Origin: an uncultured Lachnospiraceae bacterium
GTDB lineage: Bacteria; Bacillota; Clostridia; Lachnospirales; Lachnospiraceae
Direction: 5' to 3'
Length of the DNA: 64,000 bases
NCBI GenBank assembly: GCA_951802115.1
Contig: CATOPL010000014.1
Location: forward strand, 25,871-89,870
Both the position numbers and the translations under genes were made by a program. Shown here one piece after another: positions 35,561 through 45,024 of this stretch. The number at the start of each line of letters is the position of its first letter. The first letter of the stretch is position 1. The notes under the pieces are model-generated. The model was not told the DNA's origin. It did no database searches and worked only from the letters and a program-made list of their open reading frames with translations.

Positions 35561-37039
35561 CTAAACCAACGCATACAAAACTGTTTCGTATTTATAGACA
35601 GAATAATGGCGGATATAAAATTTATACTCCGGCACCAGCGACAGTAAATACTCCGGAATATCAATAAAATCGTTCACCTTATGATAGACAGAGATCGCCA
35701 GTCTGGGTTTAAAAGTTTTGATCGTCTGCTCTGCTCCTCTGAGCGCATCCAACTCCGCTCCTTCAATATCCATTTTAATAAAGGACGCCCTGTCCCCCTT
35801 TAAAAAATCATCCAGGGAAACGGTTTCTATCATGTTTTCACCGTCTTCCGTTATTTTGGACAAAGCAAGATTCCGGTCGCTGTTAAAGCCGATCTTTTGT
35901 TCCTGCGACCACAGACCTTTGGGGATCAGAGTGATTCTGTCTATCTGTTTCTCATGGATCACTTTCCGACAGCAGTCATAGCTCCTCTGATCCGGTTCAA
36001 ATGCGTAGATACGCTTATATTTTCCGCGATTCCACTGCAGAAAGTCCAGAACAGTACTGCAGTCCAGACAGCCGGCGTCAATATAAACCTCATCCTCCTG
36101 ACACTGCAGTTCCCTGAGATCAAAATACTGCGTTCCATAGCTGAACGGCTGACCCTGGCTGCAGGGTGCAACGATGGATTCCCTGTGAAAACCGCTCTCA
36201 ACAATCAGTTCTTGTACCTCGTCCGTAAATTGCTTCATACCGGAACCAATCAGCAGATAACCGTCGCCAATATATTTTGCGCCGTCTTCTAAAGAAACCA
36301 CCGGAATTCCATAGAAAACCTTGCGCTGCAGGTTCTCCTGATCCGTGCATATGCAGTCTATCCGAATACCCATTTCCTTCAGCCTCGGACAACTGAATCC
36401 AATCCATATTCCTGCAGGCGCATATAAAGCGATCTTTTTCTGCGGATCCAGATAATATTGACCTGCAATCCAGTCCGCCAGACTGATCAGCCGGTCTTTT
36501 TTAAGAATACTTTCCGGCTGATAAAAACTTTCTGTTCTTTTCAGAAAATAAGAATAGTCGTTGGTGAGGCGATACATAACTCCGGACCGGAAAATCAATC
36601 TGCTCTGCCAATCCTGCAGATATTGACAGACTTCTGTACATGCAAGAATTCTGTCAATTTCCGACTCGTTTGCGGACAACATGCCGGCATAGTCCATACA
36701 GTACTGATTCCCGGCCGGAATCCGCAAAACATCCAGCAGACGCGTAATCTCATCCCAATACCGCTCCTGAACTGCAAGGATGATTTTTACTCCTCCGTCT
36801 TTATCACAGACCGGATTCTTTCCGGGTCCTTCATTCTCATCTGCTATATCCCAGATCTGTCTCACCGGCCGATGATACAAAGACTCCCGTTTTTCTTTTC
36901 CGGTAGTAAGAAATCCCCGTACTTTTTTCTTGTTTCCGATCAAAAATCTGTACAACAGCTTCGCTCTGAATCCGGTTCCGTAAATGTAGAAATTCTGTCC
37001 GCAGTCCAGAATTTCATTCAGACTGTTAATTCTTTTCAC
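35561..37039 (-). CDS. FkbM-type methyltransferase with two N-terminal Rossmann-like domains
   Basis: A 492-residue protein. Residues 1-120 hold a Rossmann-like nucleotide-binding region (NFYIYGTGFRAKLLYRFL), and residues 195-290 a second (KIALYAPAGIWIGF, YLLIGSG). Residues 300-492 are an FkbM methyltransferase with the SAM motif VYIDAGCLDCS and FIKMDIEGAELDALRGAE. FkbM enzymes methylate sugar hydroxyls, so it probably decorates the glycan. The start is GTG 37039 with AAGGAGAC upstream. It is the last gene of the glycan operon. Confidence 0.8.
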   Translation of the reverse strand: MKRINSLNEILDCGQNFYIYGTGFRAKLLYRFLIGNKKKVRGFLTTGKEKRESLYHRPVRQIWDIADENEGPGKNPVCDKDGGVKIILAVQERYWDEITRLLDVLRIPAGNQYCMDYAGMLSANESEIDRILACTEVCQYLQDWQSRLIFRSGVMYRLTNDYSYFLKRTESFYQPESILKKDRLISLADWIAGQYYLDPQKKIALYAPAGIWIGFSCPRLKEMGIRIDCICTDQENLQRKVFYGIPVVSLEDGAKYIGDGYLLIGSGMKQFTDEVQELIVESGFHRESIVAPCSQGQPFSYGTQYFDLRELQCQEDEVYIDAGCLDCSTVLDFLQWNRGKYKRIYAFEPDQRSYDCCRKVIHEKQIDRITLIPKGLWSQEQKIGFNSDRNLALSKITEDGENMIETVSLDDFLKGDRASFIKMDIEGAELDALRGAEQTIKTFKPRLAISVYHKVNDFIDIPEYLLSLVPEYKFYIRHYSVYKYETVLYALV

Positions 37040-37058
37040 CGTTTTGTCTCCTTACTGA

Positions 37059-37229
37059 TCAGACGCATAGTATGTTGTCCACAATGCAGCGTTCCCGGAC
37101 GCCGAATTCCTTATTAAGAATCTCTTTTGCTTTCAGGCCGTTTTCCCCAAAAGGATAGATCACAAAGTCGTTTACCCCTTTGTCAATTTGATATTTGATC
37201 GCGACTCTCATTCTTATTCCCGTATTCAT
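37059..37229 (-). CDS. 56-residue truncated Rossmann-like protein
   Basis: A short gene with AGGAGG six bases before ATG 37229, overlapping the radical SAM gene end by 47 nt. Its product contains DFVIYPFGENGLKAKEILNK and RERCIVDN, a single beta-alpha-beta unit like the N-terminal module of glycan-cluster methyltransferases, then a TGA stop. It may be the stub of a truncated gene or a real small protein. It is too short to fold as a full Rossmann domain. Confidence 0.6.
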   Translation of the reverse strand: MNTGIRMRVAIKYQIDKGVNDFVIYPFGENGLKAKEILNKEFGVRERCIVDNILCV

Positions 37230-38655
37230 GATTTTCCTCCTGACTTTTTATTCTCGTTGACAACGAGTTCGGACGACATTCCCTTATAAACGCATCCAAC
37301 GATATGATCCTGGCATCTGTTTTACCGCGAATATTTTCATAAATCCCATCATATTCATAAAATGGCGTCACAATCAGAAGGTCCATTCGTGGAAACTGCT
37401 TTTCGCATGCACATACGGTTCTGACATCCTCCTCCAGACACAGTGTTCTTCTGTCGATAATCACATGATTCTGTCTTTTCAAAGCCTTCCTCAACAGTTT
37501 TCCCGTATTACCATAGCCATAAATGCCGACTTCCTGATACTGATGTTCCGCCAGATATCTCTTTATCGACCCCGGGTCGTCCAGCATCAGTTCAAGCCAG
37601 TCGGAGAAAACCTCAAACAGCTGATGAGCTTTCTCCTCGTACATAATCTTTGCCGGATGGATATTTTTTGCTCCCCACCAGAAGACCTTCGGATGTCTTA
37701 ATCGCGGATCTTCCAATACATCCTGATACTCTTCAAAATACGGATGAAGCGGATTGAGAATATCCTTACTCATATAATCTCTTTCTGTCAGCTTAAACCA
37801 CTTATAAATCGGTTTGACCGATACAGAGTCCACGCAAAATTCATCGATACATCTCTGTACAAATGCCGGCAATTCTCTGAAATTGCGGTCCTGTACAACA
37901 ATCGAAACTGCAAAATCATTGATCTGTCCCTGTTCTCTCAGTCCTTTTATAAACGAAAGATTGTGCAGTAATTTTTCAAGATCGTCGTGACCGCCCGAGA
38001 GATATTTATAAGTCGCTCTCTCAAAGCTGTTCGGCGTCACCACAATTCTGAGCGGATATTTTCCCAGATGAGCGATTCGATTCCAGTGTTTTTCGTCAAA
38101 AAGTACACCGTTCGTTTCCAGCGTCATATGAAATTCCGGGTTTTGCGGTTTTATATTTTCCAGAAACCGCATAACAAACGGCGAAGCAAAACAGTCTCCC
38201 TGTCCATCCGCAGCTACAAACCTTGCTTTACACAGATAGGGACGAAGTTTGTCTACAATCGTATTCATATTTTTCCGATACTGCTCGTCCGGCACAAATA
38301 TTTTGCTGCGGCAGGACGGACATGAGTGATTGCACGTAAAATCGATGGCGCAGTTAAATTCATCCGGGCTGTCAAGCGCCTGATTCAGCACTCCGTCGAC
38401 CCCTTCTCTGAAAGAACTTTCCTCAATTTCTTTTAATGAATTATTTTCACAAAACGGACATCCGGTTTTCTTACAATATCGAAAGCTGCCGTCCCTGATA
38501 GAATCCCGTATCTCTTCCGCCGCGCCGCTCTTCCAGATCTCATCCAAATCCTGTTTCAGAAGATTTCCAACCGGTTTTGTATTCCAACTGCACAAATATA
38601 CATTTCCGTCCGGCATGATATAGACATGCCGGAATACTCTCTCGCAATATTTCAT
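37183..38655 (-). CDS. Radical SAM protein with N-terminal SPASM-like and C-terminal Rossmann modules
   Basis: A 490-residue protein. The N-terminal 75 residues have a SPASM-like cysteine pattern (MPDGNVYLCSWN, then YCKKTGCPFC) that could hold an auxiliary cluster. The radical SAM motif TCNHSCPSC (CxxxCxxC) follows near residue 108. The C-terminal 120 residues carry VGIYGYGNTGKLLRKAL, a Rossmann-like module shared with neighbouring proteins. The substrate is unknown; the context suggests glycan or precursor modification. AAGGAGATCAGG precedes ATG 38655; the frame is open to 38697. Confidence 0.82.
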   Translation of the reverse strand: MKYCERVFRHVYIMPDGNVYLCSWNTKPVGNLLKQDLDEIWKSGAAEEIRDSIRDGSFRYCKKTGCPFCENNSLKEIEESSFREGVDGVLNQALDSPDEFNCAIDFTCNHSCPSCRSKIFVPDEQYRKNMNTIVDKLRPYLCKARFVAADGQGDCFASPFVMRFLENIKPQNPEFHMTLETNGVLFDEKHWNRIAHLGKYPLRIVVTPNSFERATYKYLSGGHDDLEKLLHNLSFIKGLREQGQINDFAVSIVVQDRNFRELPAFVQRCIDEFCVDSVSVKPIYKWFKLTERDYMSKDILNPLHPYFEEYQDVLEDPRLRHPKVFWWGAKNIHPAKIMYEEKAHQLFEVFSDWLELMLDDPGSIKRYLAEHQYQEVGIYGYGNTGKLLRKALKRQNHVIIDRRTLCLEEDVRTVCACEKQFPRMDLLIVTPFYEYDGIYENIRGKTDARIISLDAFIRECRPNSLSTRIKSQEENHEYGNKNESRDQISN

Positions 38656-38671
38656 CCTGATCTCCTTTTTC

Positions 38672-39139
38672 TTATAAATGATATATGATATCCTCAAACG
38701 ACAGAATCTTGCAGCTTACTTTCGCGGACAACGCTTCTTCTATCTCGTCAAAATCATACGCCGCAACCACAATGGCGTCGACGTCCGGAAACTCGTCCTC
38801 CGGTTTATAAATGTCCATTTCGTAGGTCAGCCTGTCCGCTCTTTTATCAATTCCGAACAAAACCCGCACATCGCTGTTTTCCAGATCATCAATAATTCGC
38901 TGTCCAATATGGCTCATGCCATATACGGCGATCGTCCGTATTCCCTTCTCTGCAAAATACCCCGACAGATCCTTATGCAGCTGCTTGGTTACCACATACT
39001 GATTCATCGTTCTGAACAACGTCAGATATTTTAAAACGTCTTTTTTCAGTTTTGAAATTCTGCTCTCTTTGGCAACCGTCGCAGCCAAACCGCCTGTCAA
39101 CGCGCCCAGTAAAAACAATCCCGCCTTTTTTAATTTCAT
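38672..39139 (-). CDS. Small membrane-anchored Rossmann-like protein
   Basis: 155 residues. A hydrophobic N-terminal segment (about 6-22, GLFLLGALTGGLAATVA) looks like a membrane anchor. Residues 65-155 form a Rossmann-like module (IRTIAVYGMSHIGQRIIDDL, then VLFGIDKRADRL and DAIVVAAYDFDEIEEAL). No catalytic domain is present. The same module is fused to enzymes on both sides in the operon. GGAGG precedes ATG 39139. Confidence 0.7.
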   Translation of the reverse strand: MKLKKAGLFLLGALTGGLAATVAKESRISKLKKDVLKYLTLFRTMNQYVVTKQLHKDLSGYFAEKGIRTIAVYGMSHIGQRIIDDLENSDVRVLFGIDKRADRLTYEMDIYKPEDEFPDVDAIVVAAYDFDEIEEALSAKVSCKILSFEDIIYHL

Positions 39140-39140
39140 T

Positions 39141-40430
39141 TTACCGCCTCCACTTCATTAAGCTTTCTACATTTTCCGGCCCGAATACCGGAATCCCGCA
39201 CGCCTCCTGAACTTCTTTTCGTTCTCTGTAAGAATCATCAATAAAGATTGCGCTTTGTTCCATTATGTATTTCGATTTTGGCTCCTCTCCAATCGAAAAT
39301 ATCTCATCAAAAAGTATTTCAGAAATTTTATATCTTTTTAAATATGCAGATACATCTCCTCTGTGCCGCGATAACAGATAAATTTTGACTCCCTCATTTA
39401 CGCACTGATACAGGTACTGCATCAGCAGCAGGTGGACTCTGCCGTTGATAATCAGCGTATCGTCCAGATCCACATATACCGCTTTATACGTCAGGTCTGT
39501 CTCATATCTGCTGATCAGCGCTCTGTCTACGGTAATTCTGAAATCATTTTTACAGACGGAAACCGGGACGCCCATTTTTATATATAAGGTCAGCATGGGA
39601 TAATTCAGACCAAGATTCCTGGTCAGTCCCATCGTGCCGGCAATCCTGGCCGCAATTTCCAGAAGCTTATATTTTCCTGAAACGTCTTTTTTCAGCTGAT
39701 AAAACCAGGCTCCGCAAAAATGCAGCTTTCTGTTCAGTGTATGCGTAATATGAGCGATCTCCTCCGTCGTTTCCGTCAGCTCCGATTTTACTGCAATGCC
39801 GTTTCTGATGCGCAGCCTTTTTCTTGGTACGCAGGACAGCAAACGCCCGTCGACACCCGTAAAACAATCAACCGACAGCTCTTCTCCCGGCAGATATTCA
39901 GAGAATATCATCTTTTCTTTATGAGCAAGCGTCTGAAGTTCGCCGGCAGAATGAACCAGACGCGCGCCCTCCGACCCCTGCCCGATATCCGGCTTTACAA
40001 ATACAGGATAGGTTATCTCCTCTAATTGACTGTACGTTTCCGGTACAAAGTCTTCTTCCGCAAAACAAGCATACGTTTTTCGTTTTGATCTCGTAATCTC
40101 AATCGTTTCCGGCGGACTGGCAACAATATCTGCATCGATTTTCCCCTGATGCTTCGTCAGAAACATAAGAACGTCGTCATAGGCCGGATAAATAAAGTCG
40201 ATCTGATGTTCATGGACAAATCCGTTTAACTGTCCGATAAAATCTTTTTCATAATAAAAAGGCACCTGAAATATGTTTTTATAAACCATCTGCGAGTGAT
40301 CCGGAATGCTTGTCAGTCCGTACAGTTCTACTGTTTTTTCATATTTAAGCGCATGGCAGATTTCAAGGCCAATTTCAGTACCGGCCGGAAATACTGCCAC
40401 TTTTATCTTTTTTTTGTTATTTTCTTCCAT
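39141..40430 (-). CDS. ATP-grasp ligase fused to a HAD-like phosphatase domain
   Basis: 429 residues. Residues 10-310 are an ATP-grasp enzyme: pre-ATP-grasp VAVFPAGTEIGLEICHAL, VFVKPDIGQGSEGARLV for ATP binding, FSEYLPGEELSVDCF and LLEIAARIAGTMG for metal binding. Residues 315-425 are HAD-like, with nucleophile YVDLDDTLI, YLLSRHRGD as motif II and IFIDDSYRE as motif IV. ATP-grasp enzymes join carboxylates to amines, so this may attach an amino acid or peptide to the glycan or its precursor. It overlaps the sulfatase-fold gene by 14 nt. Confidence 0.8.
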   Translation of the reverse strand: MEENNKKKIKVAVFPAGTEIGLEICHALKYEKTVELYGLTSIPDHSQMVYKNIFQVPFYYEKDFIGQLNGFVHEHQIDFIYPAYDDVLMFLTKHQGKIDADIVASPPETIEITRSKRKTYACFAEEDFVPETYSQLEEITYPVFVKPDIGQGSEGARLVHSAGELQTLAHKEKMIFSEYLPGEELSVDCFTGVDGRLLSCVPRKRLRIRNGIAVKSELTETTEEIAHITHTLNRKLHFCGAWFYQLKKDVSGKYKLLEIAARIAGTMGLTRNLGLNYPMLTLYIKMGVPVSVCKNDFRITVDRALISRYETDLTYKAVYVDLDDTLIINGRVHLLLMQYLYQCVNEGVKIYLLSRHRGDVSAYLKRYKISEILFDEIFSIGEEPKSKYIMEQSAIFIDDSYRERKEVQEACGIPVFGPENVESLMKWRR

Positions 40431-41754
40431 ATTTTTTCAGCCTGTTTTTGATCTGCTTTTTCCAGTACTTATAACGAAGCGCCGCAAAACACACAAACAT
40501 ATTTTTGGTATAGTGAATTTTTCTTTCGCTGTCCAGAGAGATGATCTCCTTTAATCCGGTTTCCGTCTTTAACGCCGTCAGTTCCCGTCTCATATACCCG
40601 GAAAGCCTTCTGAAATTTCTCTGAAGCTCTCCGATGGTTCCATATCCCATAAAAGATCTGTAATGGACAAACAAAAAACCGATGTCACAAATATGCCGAA
40701 GCTTCCTTTTGTACAGGTAAAAATAGTCGAGCACATTATTGCTGTTGGTACTGTCCATTTTGCTGAGATACATTCTGTATCCCTGTTCCGTAAGAATCAG
40801 ATTGTATTCTGGCGTCGCTATACCGTAGGATTTTCGAACATTTGAAATATAACCATTAATTTTTTGCGGAATCTGACCTGCGAAAAGATTTCTTGAGAAA
40901 ACATATTCTCTTTTGGAACGGTATCTATCAAATATAAACTTATTCTCGTACAGATCCGCCCCGACCAGATTATATACCAGCTGTTTGATATCCAGAGAAC
41001 AGATCAGATCGTCTGTCTCCCCGCTTCCGACGGACTCGTCGTATATCATAAAAGGCGTGTGGACGATATGTTCATACGGCTCAATGGAATGCGCATAGCC
41101 TCCGTTGTAATCATGACCGTAGAAATCATCTCCGTGGTCTCCATAGAGAATGATCACCGTATCGCTCATCTTTTCTCGCTCTTCCAGATAACCAATAAGA
41201 TCCCCGACCGTCCGGTCGATGGTCCGGTATCCATAATGCCATCGGTCCGCTGGATTTCTAATATGAAACTTTTTATCATCCCCATAGCACAGATGGCTCA
41301 CCTCGTTGCAGAAATAGATCAGAAAATTCTGCTTATTTTCTTCCGCCTGATCAATGACTTTTTTTACATCCGCAAGCGCCTTTTTGTAATTGCCGTAGTT
41401 GACCAGATCCGTATGCTGCGCGTACATATGCCCGGGATTGATTTCATTTCCCAGCGCACAGGGGTAATGAATGCCCAGCGTCTGATAGCCTCTCTTCTGC
41501 AATACGTCAATAAATGACTCTGCATGCTGGTGTGTGGCAATAAAGTCGCCGAAAAATTCTGTATTTTCGATTCTGTAAAGATCTCCGTATGTAATATCAT
41601 TCAGCACCATGGCTGTAGAGGTCGCCGTGGCATAATAATGCTTATAATTCATACATCTTTTCTGAAATCTTCGCATATTGGGAAACTGCTCCGGATTCAT
41701 CTGAAAGATGAACCTGCTCACGCTTTCCATATGAATGACAACCAGATTCTTCAA
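40417..41754 (-). CDS. Sulfatase-fold (alkaline phosphatase superfamily) protein
   Basis: 445 residues. The metal-site starts LVVIHMESVSR and VIILYGDHGDDFYGHD identify the sulfatase fold used by phosphoglycerol and phosphoethanolamine transferases. There are no N-terminal membrane segments and no signal peptide, unlike LTA synthases, so it would be cytoplasmic or peripheral. The usual formylglycine motif C/S-x-P-x-R is not seen. The start is TTG 41754 with GAGAGG eight bases upstream, closely following the aminotransferase stop. Confidence 0.75.
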   Translation of the reverse strand: MKNLVVIHMESVSRFIFQMNPEQFPNMRRFQKRCMNYKHYYATATSTAMVLNDITYGDLYRIENTEFFGDFIATHQHAESFIDVLQKRGYQTLGIHYPCALGNEINPGHMYAQHTDLVNYGNYKKALADVKKVIDQAEENKQNFLIYFCNEVSHLCYGDDKKFHIRNPADRWHYGYRTIDRTVGDLIGYLEEREKMSDTVIILYGDHGDDFYGHDYNGGYAHSIEPYEHIVHTPFMIYDESVGSGETDDLICSLDIKQLVYNLVGADLYENKFIFDRYRSKREYVFSRNLFAGQIPQKINGYISNVRKSYGIATPEYNLILTEQGYRMYLSKMDSTNSNNVLDYFYLYKRKLRHICDIGFLFVHYRSFMGYGTIGELQRNFRRLSGYMRRELTALKTETGLKEIISLDSERKIHYTKNMFVCFAALRYKYWKKQIKNRLKKYGRK

Positions 41755-41758
41755 CTTT

Positions 41759-42886
41759 TCATCCTCTCTTTATGATTTCTTTTACAGCCTGACAGATTCT
41801 GATCACCTCTTCCTCCGGCAGATCTGCATAAATCGGAAGCGTAAGGATGGAATCCGACACCTTCCTGGCAACCGGCGTTTCTTTTGAAGAATAGACCGTA
41901 TGGTAACAATCGGCGTCGCTGATCAGCGGATAGAAATATTTTCTTGCATATATTCCTCTCTTTTTCAGCTCTTCGTACAGGATGTCCCTGCCGGCCCCCA
42001 GAAGATCACGGTCAAACAGAACCGGAAAGTAAGCGTAATTAGATGTCACGTATTTCTGTATATACGGCAGTGTCAGACCCTCGATCCCTCCCAAAAGCTC
42101 CATATATTTCTCGTAGACTCTGTGTCTTTTCTCAATCTCCTGATCCAGATGCCGAAGATTGCAGATACCCATAACCGCCCGGAATTCATCCATCTTCGCG
42201 TTTGCCCCGATCCCGTCTATCAGCGTCTCTGAACGAATTCCGAAATTTTTAAGAGAATACAGTTCATCCCCCATCGTTTTCTCATGATAGACAACCGCGC
42301 CGCCTTCCAATGTATGATATACTTTTGTCGCATGAAAGCTGAGCGTCGCCGCATCACCGAAATTTGCCGCATGCTCTCCCTTGTAAGTCTCCCCGAAGCT
42401 GTGCGAAGCGTCATAAATGACTTTTAAACGATGTTTTTGCGCAATACTCCTGATCTTTTCCACCTCGCAGATTCTTCCCAGCACATGAACCGGAACGATC
42501 GCACAGGTACGTTTGTTAATCAGGGCTTCTATCTTTGACGCGTCAATTGTAAAATCATCGGCGTTAATATCGCAGAATACCGGCGTCAGATGATTTCTTT
42601 TAATGGCGTGTACCGTCGATACAAACGTAAAAGGCGTCGTAATCACTTCGCCTGACAGATTCATGGACTGAATCGCCAGTTCCAGCGCCATATGACCATT
42701 CGTCATAAGCGAAATAAAATCAGCTTTCAGATATTTTTTTATGTCCTCTTCCAGCTTCCTATGATATTCTCCCATATTGGTCAGGTTATGACTGTCCCAT
42801 AACGGCTTAATCATCCGGATATATTCCTCATACGGAGGCATGGAAGGCCTGGTCACAAAAATCGGACGTTGATTTGTCTCACACAT
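41759..42886 (-). CDS. DegT/DnrJ/EryC1-type sugar aminotransferase
   Basis: A PLP enzyme of 375 residues, the usual length. TNGHMALELAIQSM binds cofactor phosphate, Asp159 (VIYDASHSFG) contacts the pyridine nitrogen, and Lys188 (FHATKVYHTLEGG) forms the Schiff base. Such enzymes aminate nucleotide-linked keto-sugars. No dehydratase making a keto-sugar is in the operon, so the substrate must come from elsewhere. It overlaps the GT2 gene by 8 nt. Confidence 0.88.
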   Translation of the reverse strand: MCETNQRPIFVTRPSMPPYEEYIRMIKPLWDSHNLTNMGEYHRKLEEDIKKYLKADFISLMTNGHMALELAIQSMNLSGEVITTPFTFVSTVHAIKRNHLTPVFCDINADDFTIDASKIEALINKRTCAIVPVHVLGRICEVEKIRSIAQKHRLKVIYDASHSFGETYKGEHAANFGDAATLSFHATKVYHTLEGGAVVYHEKTMGDELYSLKNFGIRSETLIDGIGANAKMDEFRAVMGICNLRHLDQEIEKRHRVYEKYMELLGGIEGLTLPYIQKYVTSNYAYFPVLFDRDLLGAGRDILYEELKKRGIYARKYFYPLISDADCYHTVYSSKETPVARKVSDSILTLPIYADLPEEEVIRICQAVKEIIKRG

Positions 42887-43817
42887 CGAATATGCTCCTT
42901 ATGATATTGCTAAAATGATAAAAGGGATAATATCCCCTTTCTGCGATCGTCATTTCTCTTGTCAGCAATTTCAGCAGACGGGAATACTCTCCCTCCCGCA
43001 AATATTTATCAATCAGTATTTTATATTCTCTGGATATCTTCATATATATCCATTTATGCGATCTCTTTGGAAACAGTTTCGTTACCACCCGTAAACTGTA
43101 TATTTTATCTCTGCACAATACATCTGTATTCATGGCGCTGAAATTTTTCCCATGCGAAGGAATCCATCTATATGCTGTCATATGCTCACTCATATATCCA
43201 ATTCTTCCTTGCTTGACGGAGATCGCTTCCAAAATGATATCCGTCACACATCTTGTCTGCATCAGATATTTATCATACGCTCCGCCTCTGTAATAATTTC
43301 TCGTCATAAAACATCCCAGAAATTTAAACTGATTATACGGCCACATTGTCCTGGCGAAATCAAGCGGCGTTTTCAGTTCATGGTCCAGCACGTTCGGTCC
43401 CGTCACCATCGCCTTATCGTATCTGTTTACGACAGTGACGCCGCACATCACGCCTGCATACTGCGGATTTTTATCCAGAAAATCAACCTGCCTCTGCAGC
43501 TTCTTCGGGTCTGTCCAGAAATCATCGCATTCCAGAAACGCAACATACTCTCCGGTACATCTTTTTAAGGTCGCGACTACATTTCTGCTCGCCCCCATAT
43601 TCTTTTTCCAGTAAAGCGGTTTGATGATATCCGGATATTCAGCGGCGTATTCTCTGAGAATCGCTCTGGTGCGGTCTGTGGATTTATCTTCCCCCACCAC
43701 GGCCTCGAACTTAAAATCCGTAACCTGCATGACAACACTGTCCAGCGCTTTTCTGATATATGTTTCATGATTATATGCCAGAAGCATAACGCTTACCTTT
43801 ACACAGTCATTCGCCAT
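42879..43817 (-). CDS. Family 2 glycosyltransferase
   Basis: 312 residues of the GT-A fold. VSVMLLAYNHETYIRKALDSV is the nucleotide-binding start, followed by GEDKSTDRT, and YVAFLECDDFWTDPKKL holds the DxD-like metal motif. There are no membrane segments. It probably transfers one sugar of the surface glycan. It overlaps the upstream propeller-like gene by 11 nt. Confidence 0.88.
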   Translation of the reverse strand: MANDCVKVSVMLLAYNHETYIRKALDSVVMQVTDFKFEAVVGEDKSTDRTRAILREYAAEYPDIIKPLYWKKNMGASRNVVATLKRCTGEYVAFLECDDFWTDPKKLQRQVDFLDKNPQYAGVMCGVTVVNRYDKAMVTGPNVLDHELKTPLDFARTMWPYNQFKFLGCFMTRNYYRGGAYDKYLMQTRCVTDIILEAISVKQGRIGYMSEHMTAYRWIPSHGKNFSAMNTDVLCRDKIYSLRVVTKLFPKRSHKWIYMKISREYKILIDKYLREGEYSRLLKLLTREMTIAERGYYPFYHFSNIIRSIFDV

Positions 43818-45024
43818 TTTTTAAATTCCTCCATATATCCTTCCCAAAATGGTTTTTTCGGGCTGCGGACCGCGTTTCAAGACCGGCGACATAATCTGTG
43901 AAATGATCCAGTCCTGTATGTACGCTTTCCCAGACCGGTCCCGTCACCTCTCTCAAATGAGGATTGACAATCAGCTCCTGATACTGCGTCTTTTCCCAGA
44001 GACAGCTCATACGGAAAACCTCTCCCGTGACCGGACAGCCGTCTGTGCGGACCGTCAGCATCATATTGCAGCCGGTCGGATAAAGCCGGAAGCCTTTTTC
44101 CAGTACGTCAAAATTATAAAATCTCCGCCAGTTTTTTCTCTGATCCGTAAAATCTTCAAATCCATCCGGCAATGAGGCAAACGGAAGAATGGTCTTTTTA
44201 TCCGGATCCAGGCAAAAAATCTCTTTACCTGCATCCGGAATCAGAAAAATCACTCCGTCCGCCGCTATCACACTGGAATACACCAGTTCCTTCGCACCGT
44301 CAAACTCCGACGAAATTGGAGGCGAATAACTGTTTACCGCTCTGTTTTTCCAATTTACAGACGCCACGCTCCGGCTGTATAACTGTGTAACATACAGCTC
44401 ATCGTTTAAATACGCAACTCCTGACAATCTCTTTGCACATTCTTTCACCGATACAACCTGTACATCCTGCGAAATCAGATTCAGACGGAGGATATAGCAG
44501 CTGTCCCATATAACGCCGAAAACCTCATCGCCGTTTCTTGCAAACGGACTGTAAAATACGGCCTTTTCACGTCTTTGTATTTCATCCGGAAGACTCTTTG
44601 CCGCTCCGTAAAAATAACTTATTTCAAAAGTGACCAGATCAAATATAACAAAAGGATTCTCGGCAAATGCGTAAAAAAGCCACAGTTTATCGCCGATTCT
44701 CTGAGAATCAATGCAGCGCTTTTTTCCCTTTTTCCCAAATTTTATAGGTATCACCGAAAGCATACCGCTCTTCAGATCATAGACATGTATCCCGCCGGCG
44801 TTGTCAGGAGCAAAAAACAGCATCCCCCGACAATGATAAATTTTATGGTGCAGACCATATTTTGTCCTCGATTCGCATGGAAAAGCCTGTAAATATTTTG
44901 CTGCAAACGTTTCTTTGTCCAGCTCCAGAAGTCCGTTAAAAGCCCCGCCTGACACCAGCAGCTTCCTGCCCGTATCATAAAATCCGCCAAATGATATCGC
45001 CGTATTATCCCTGTATCTCCCCAT
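43807..45024 (-). CDS. Propeller-like protein of unknown function
   Basis: 405 residues, not recognised as a named family. Repeated blade-like strands (SFGGFYDTGRKLLVSGGAFNG, GMLFFAPDNAGGIHVYDLKSG, DKLWLFYAFAENPFVIFDL, GVIFLIPDAGKEIFCLDPDKK) suggest a six- to seven-bladed beta-propeller. There is no signal peptide or membrane segment. ATG 45024 is favoured over GTG 45042 because AGGA stands at a proper distance. It overlaps the fusion gene upstream by 20 nt. Confidence 0.65.
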   Translation of the reverse strand: MGRYRDNTAISFGGFYDTGRKLLVSGGAFNGLLELDKETFAAKYLQAFPCESRTKYGLHHKIYHCRGMLFFAPDNAGGIHVYDLKSGMLSVIPIKFGKKGKKRCIDSQRIGDKLWLFYAFAENPFVIFDLVTFEISYFYGAAKSLPDEIQRREKAVFYSPFARNGDEVFGVIWDSCYILRLNLISQDVQVVSVKECAKRLSGVAYLNDELYVTQLYSRSVASVNWKNRAVNSYSPPISSEFDGAKELVYSSVIAADGVIFLIPDAGKEIFCLDPDKKTILPFASLPDGFEDFTDQRKNWRRFYNFDVLEKGFRLYPTGCNMMLTVRTDGCPVTGEVFRMSCLWEKTQYQELIVNPHLREVTGPVWESVHTGLDHFTDYVAGLETRSAARKNHFGKDIWRNLKNGE

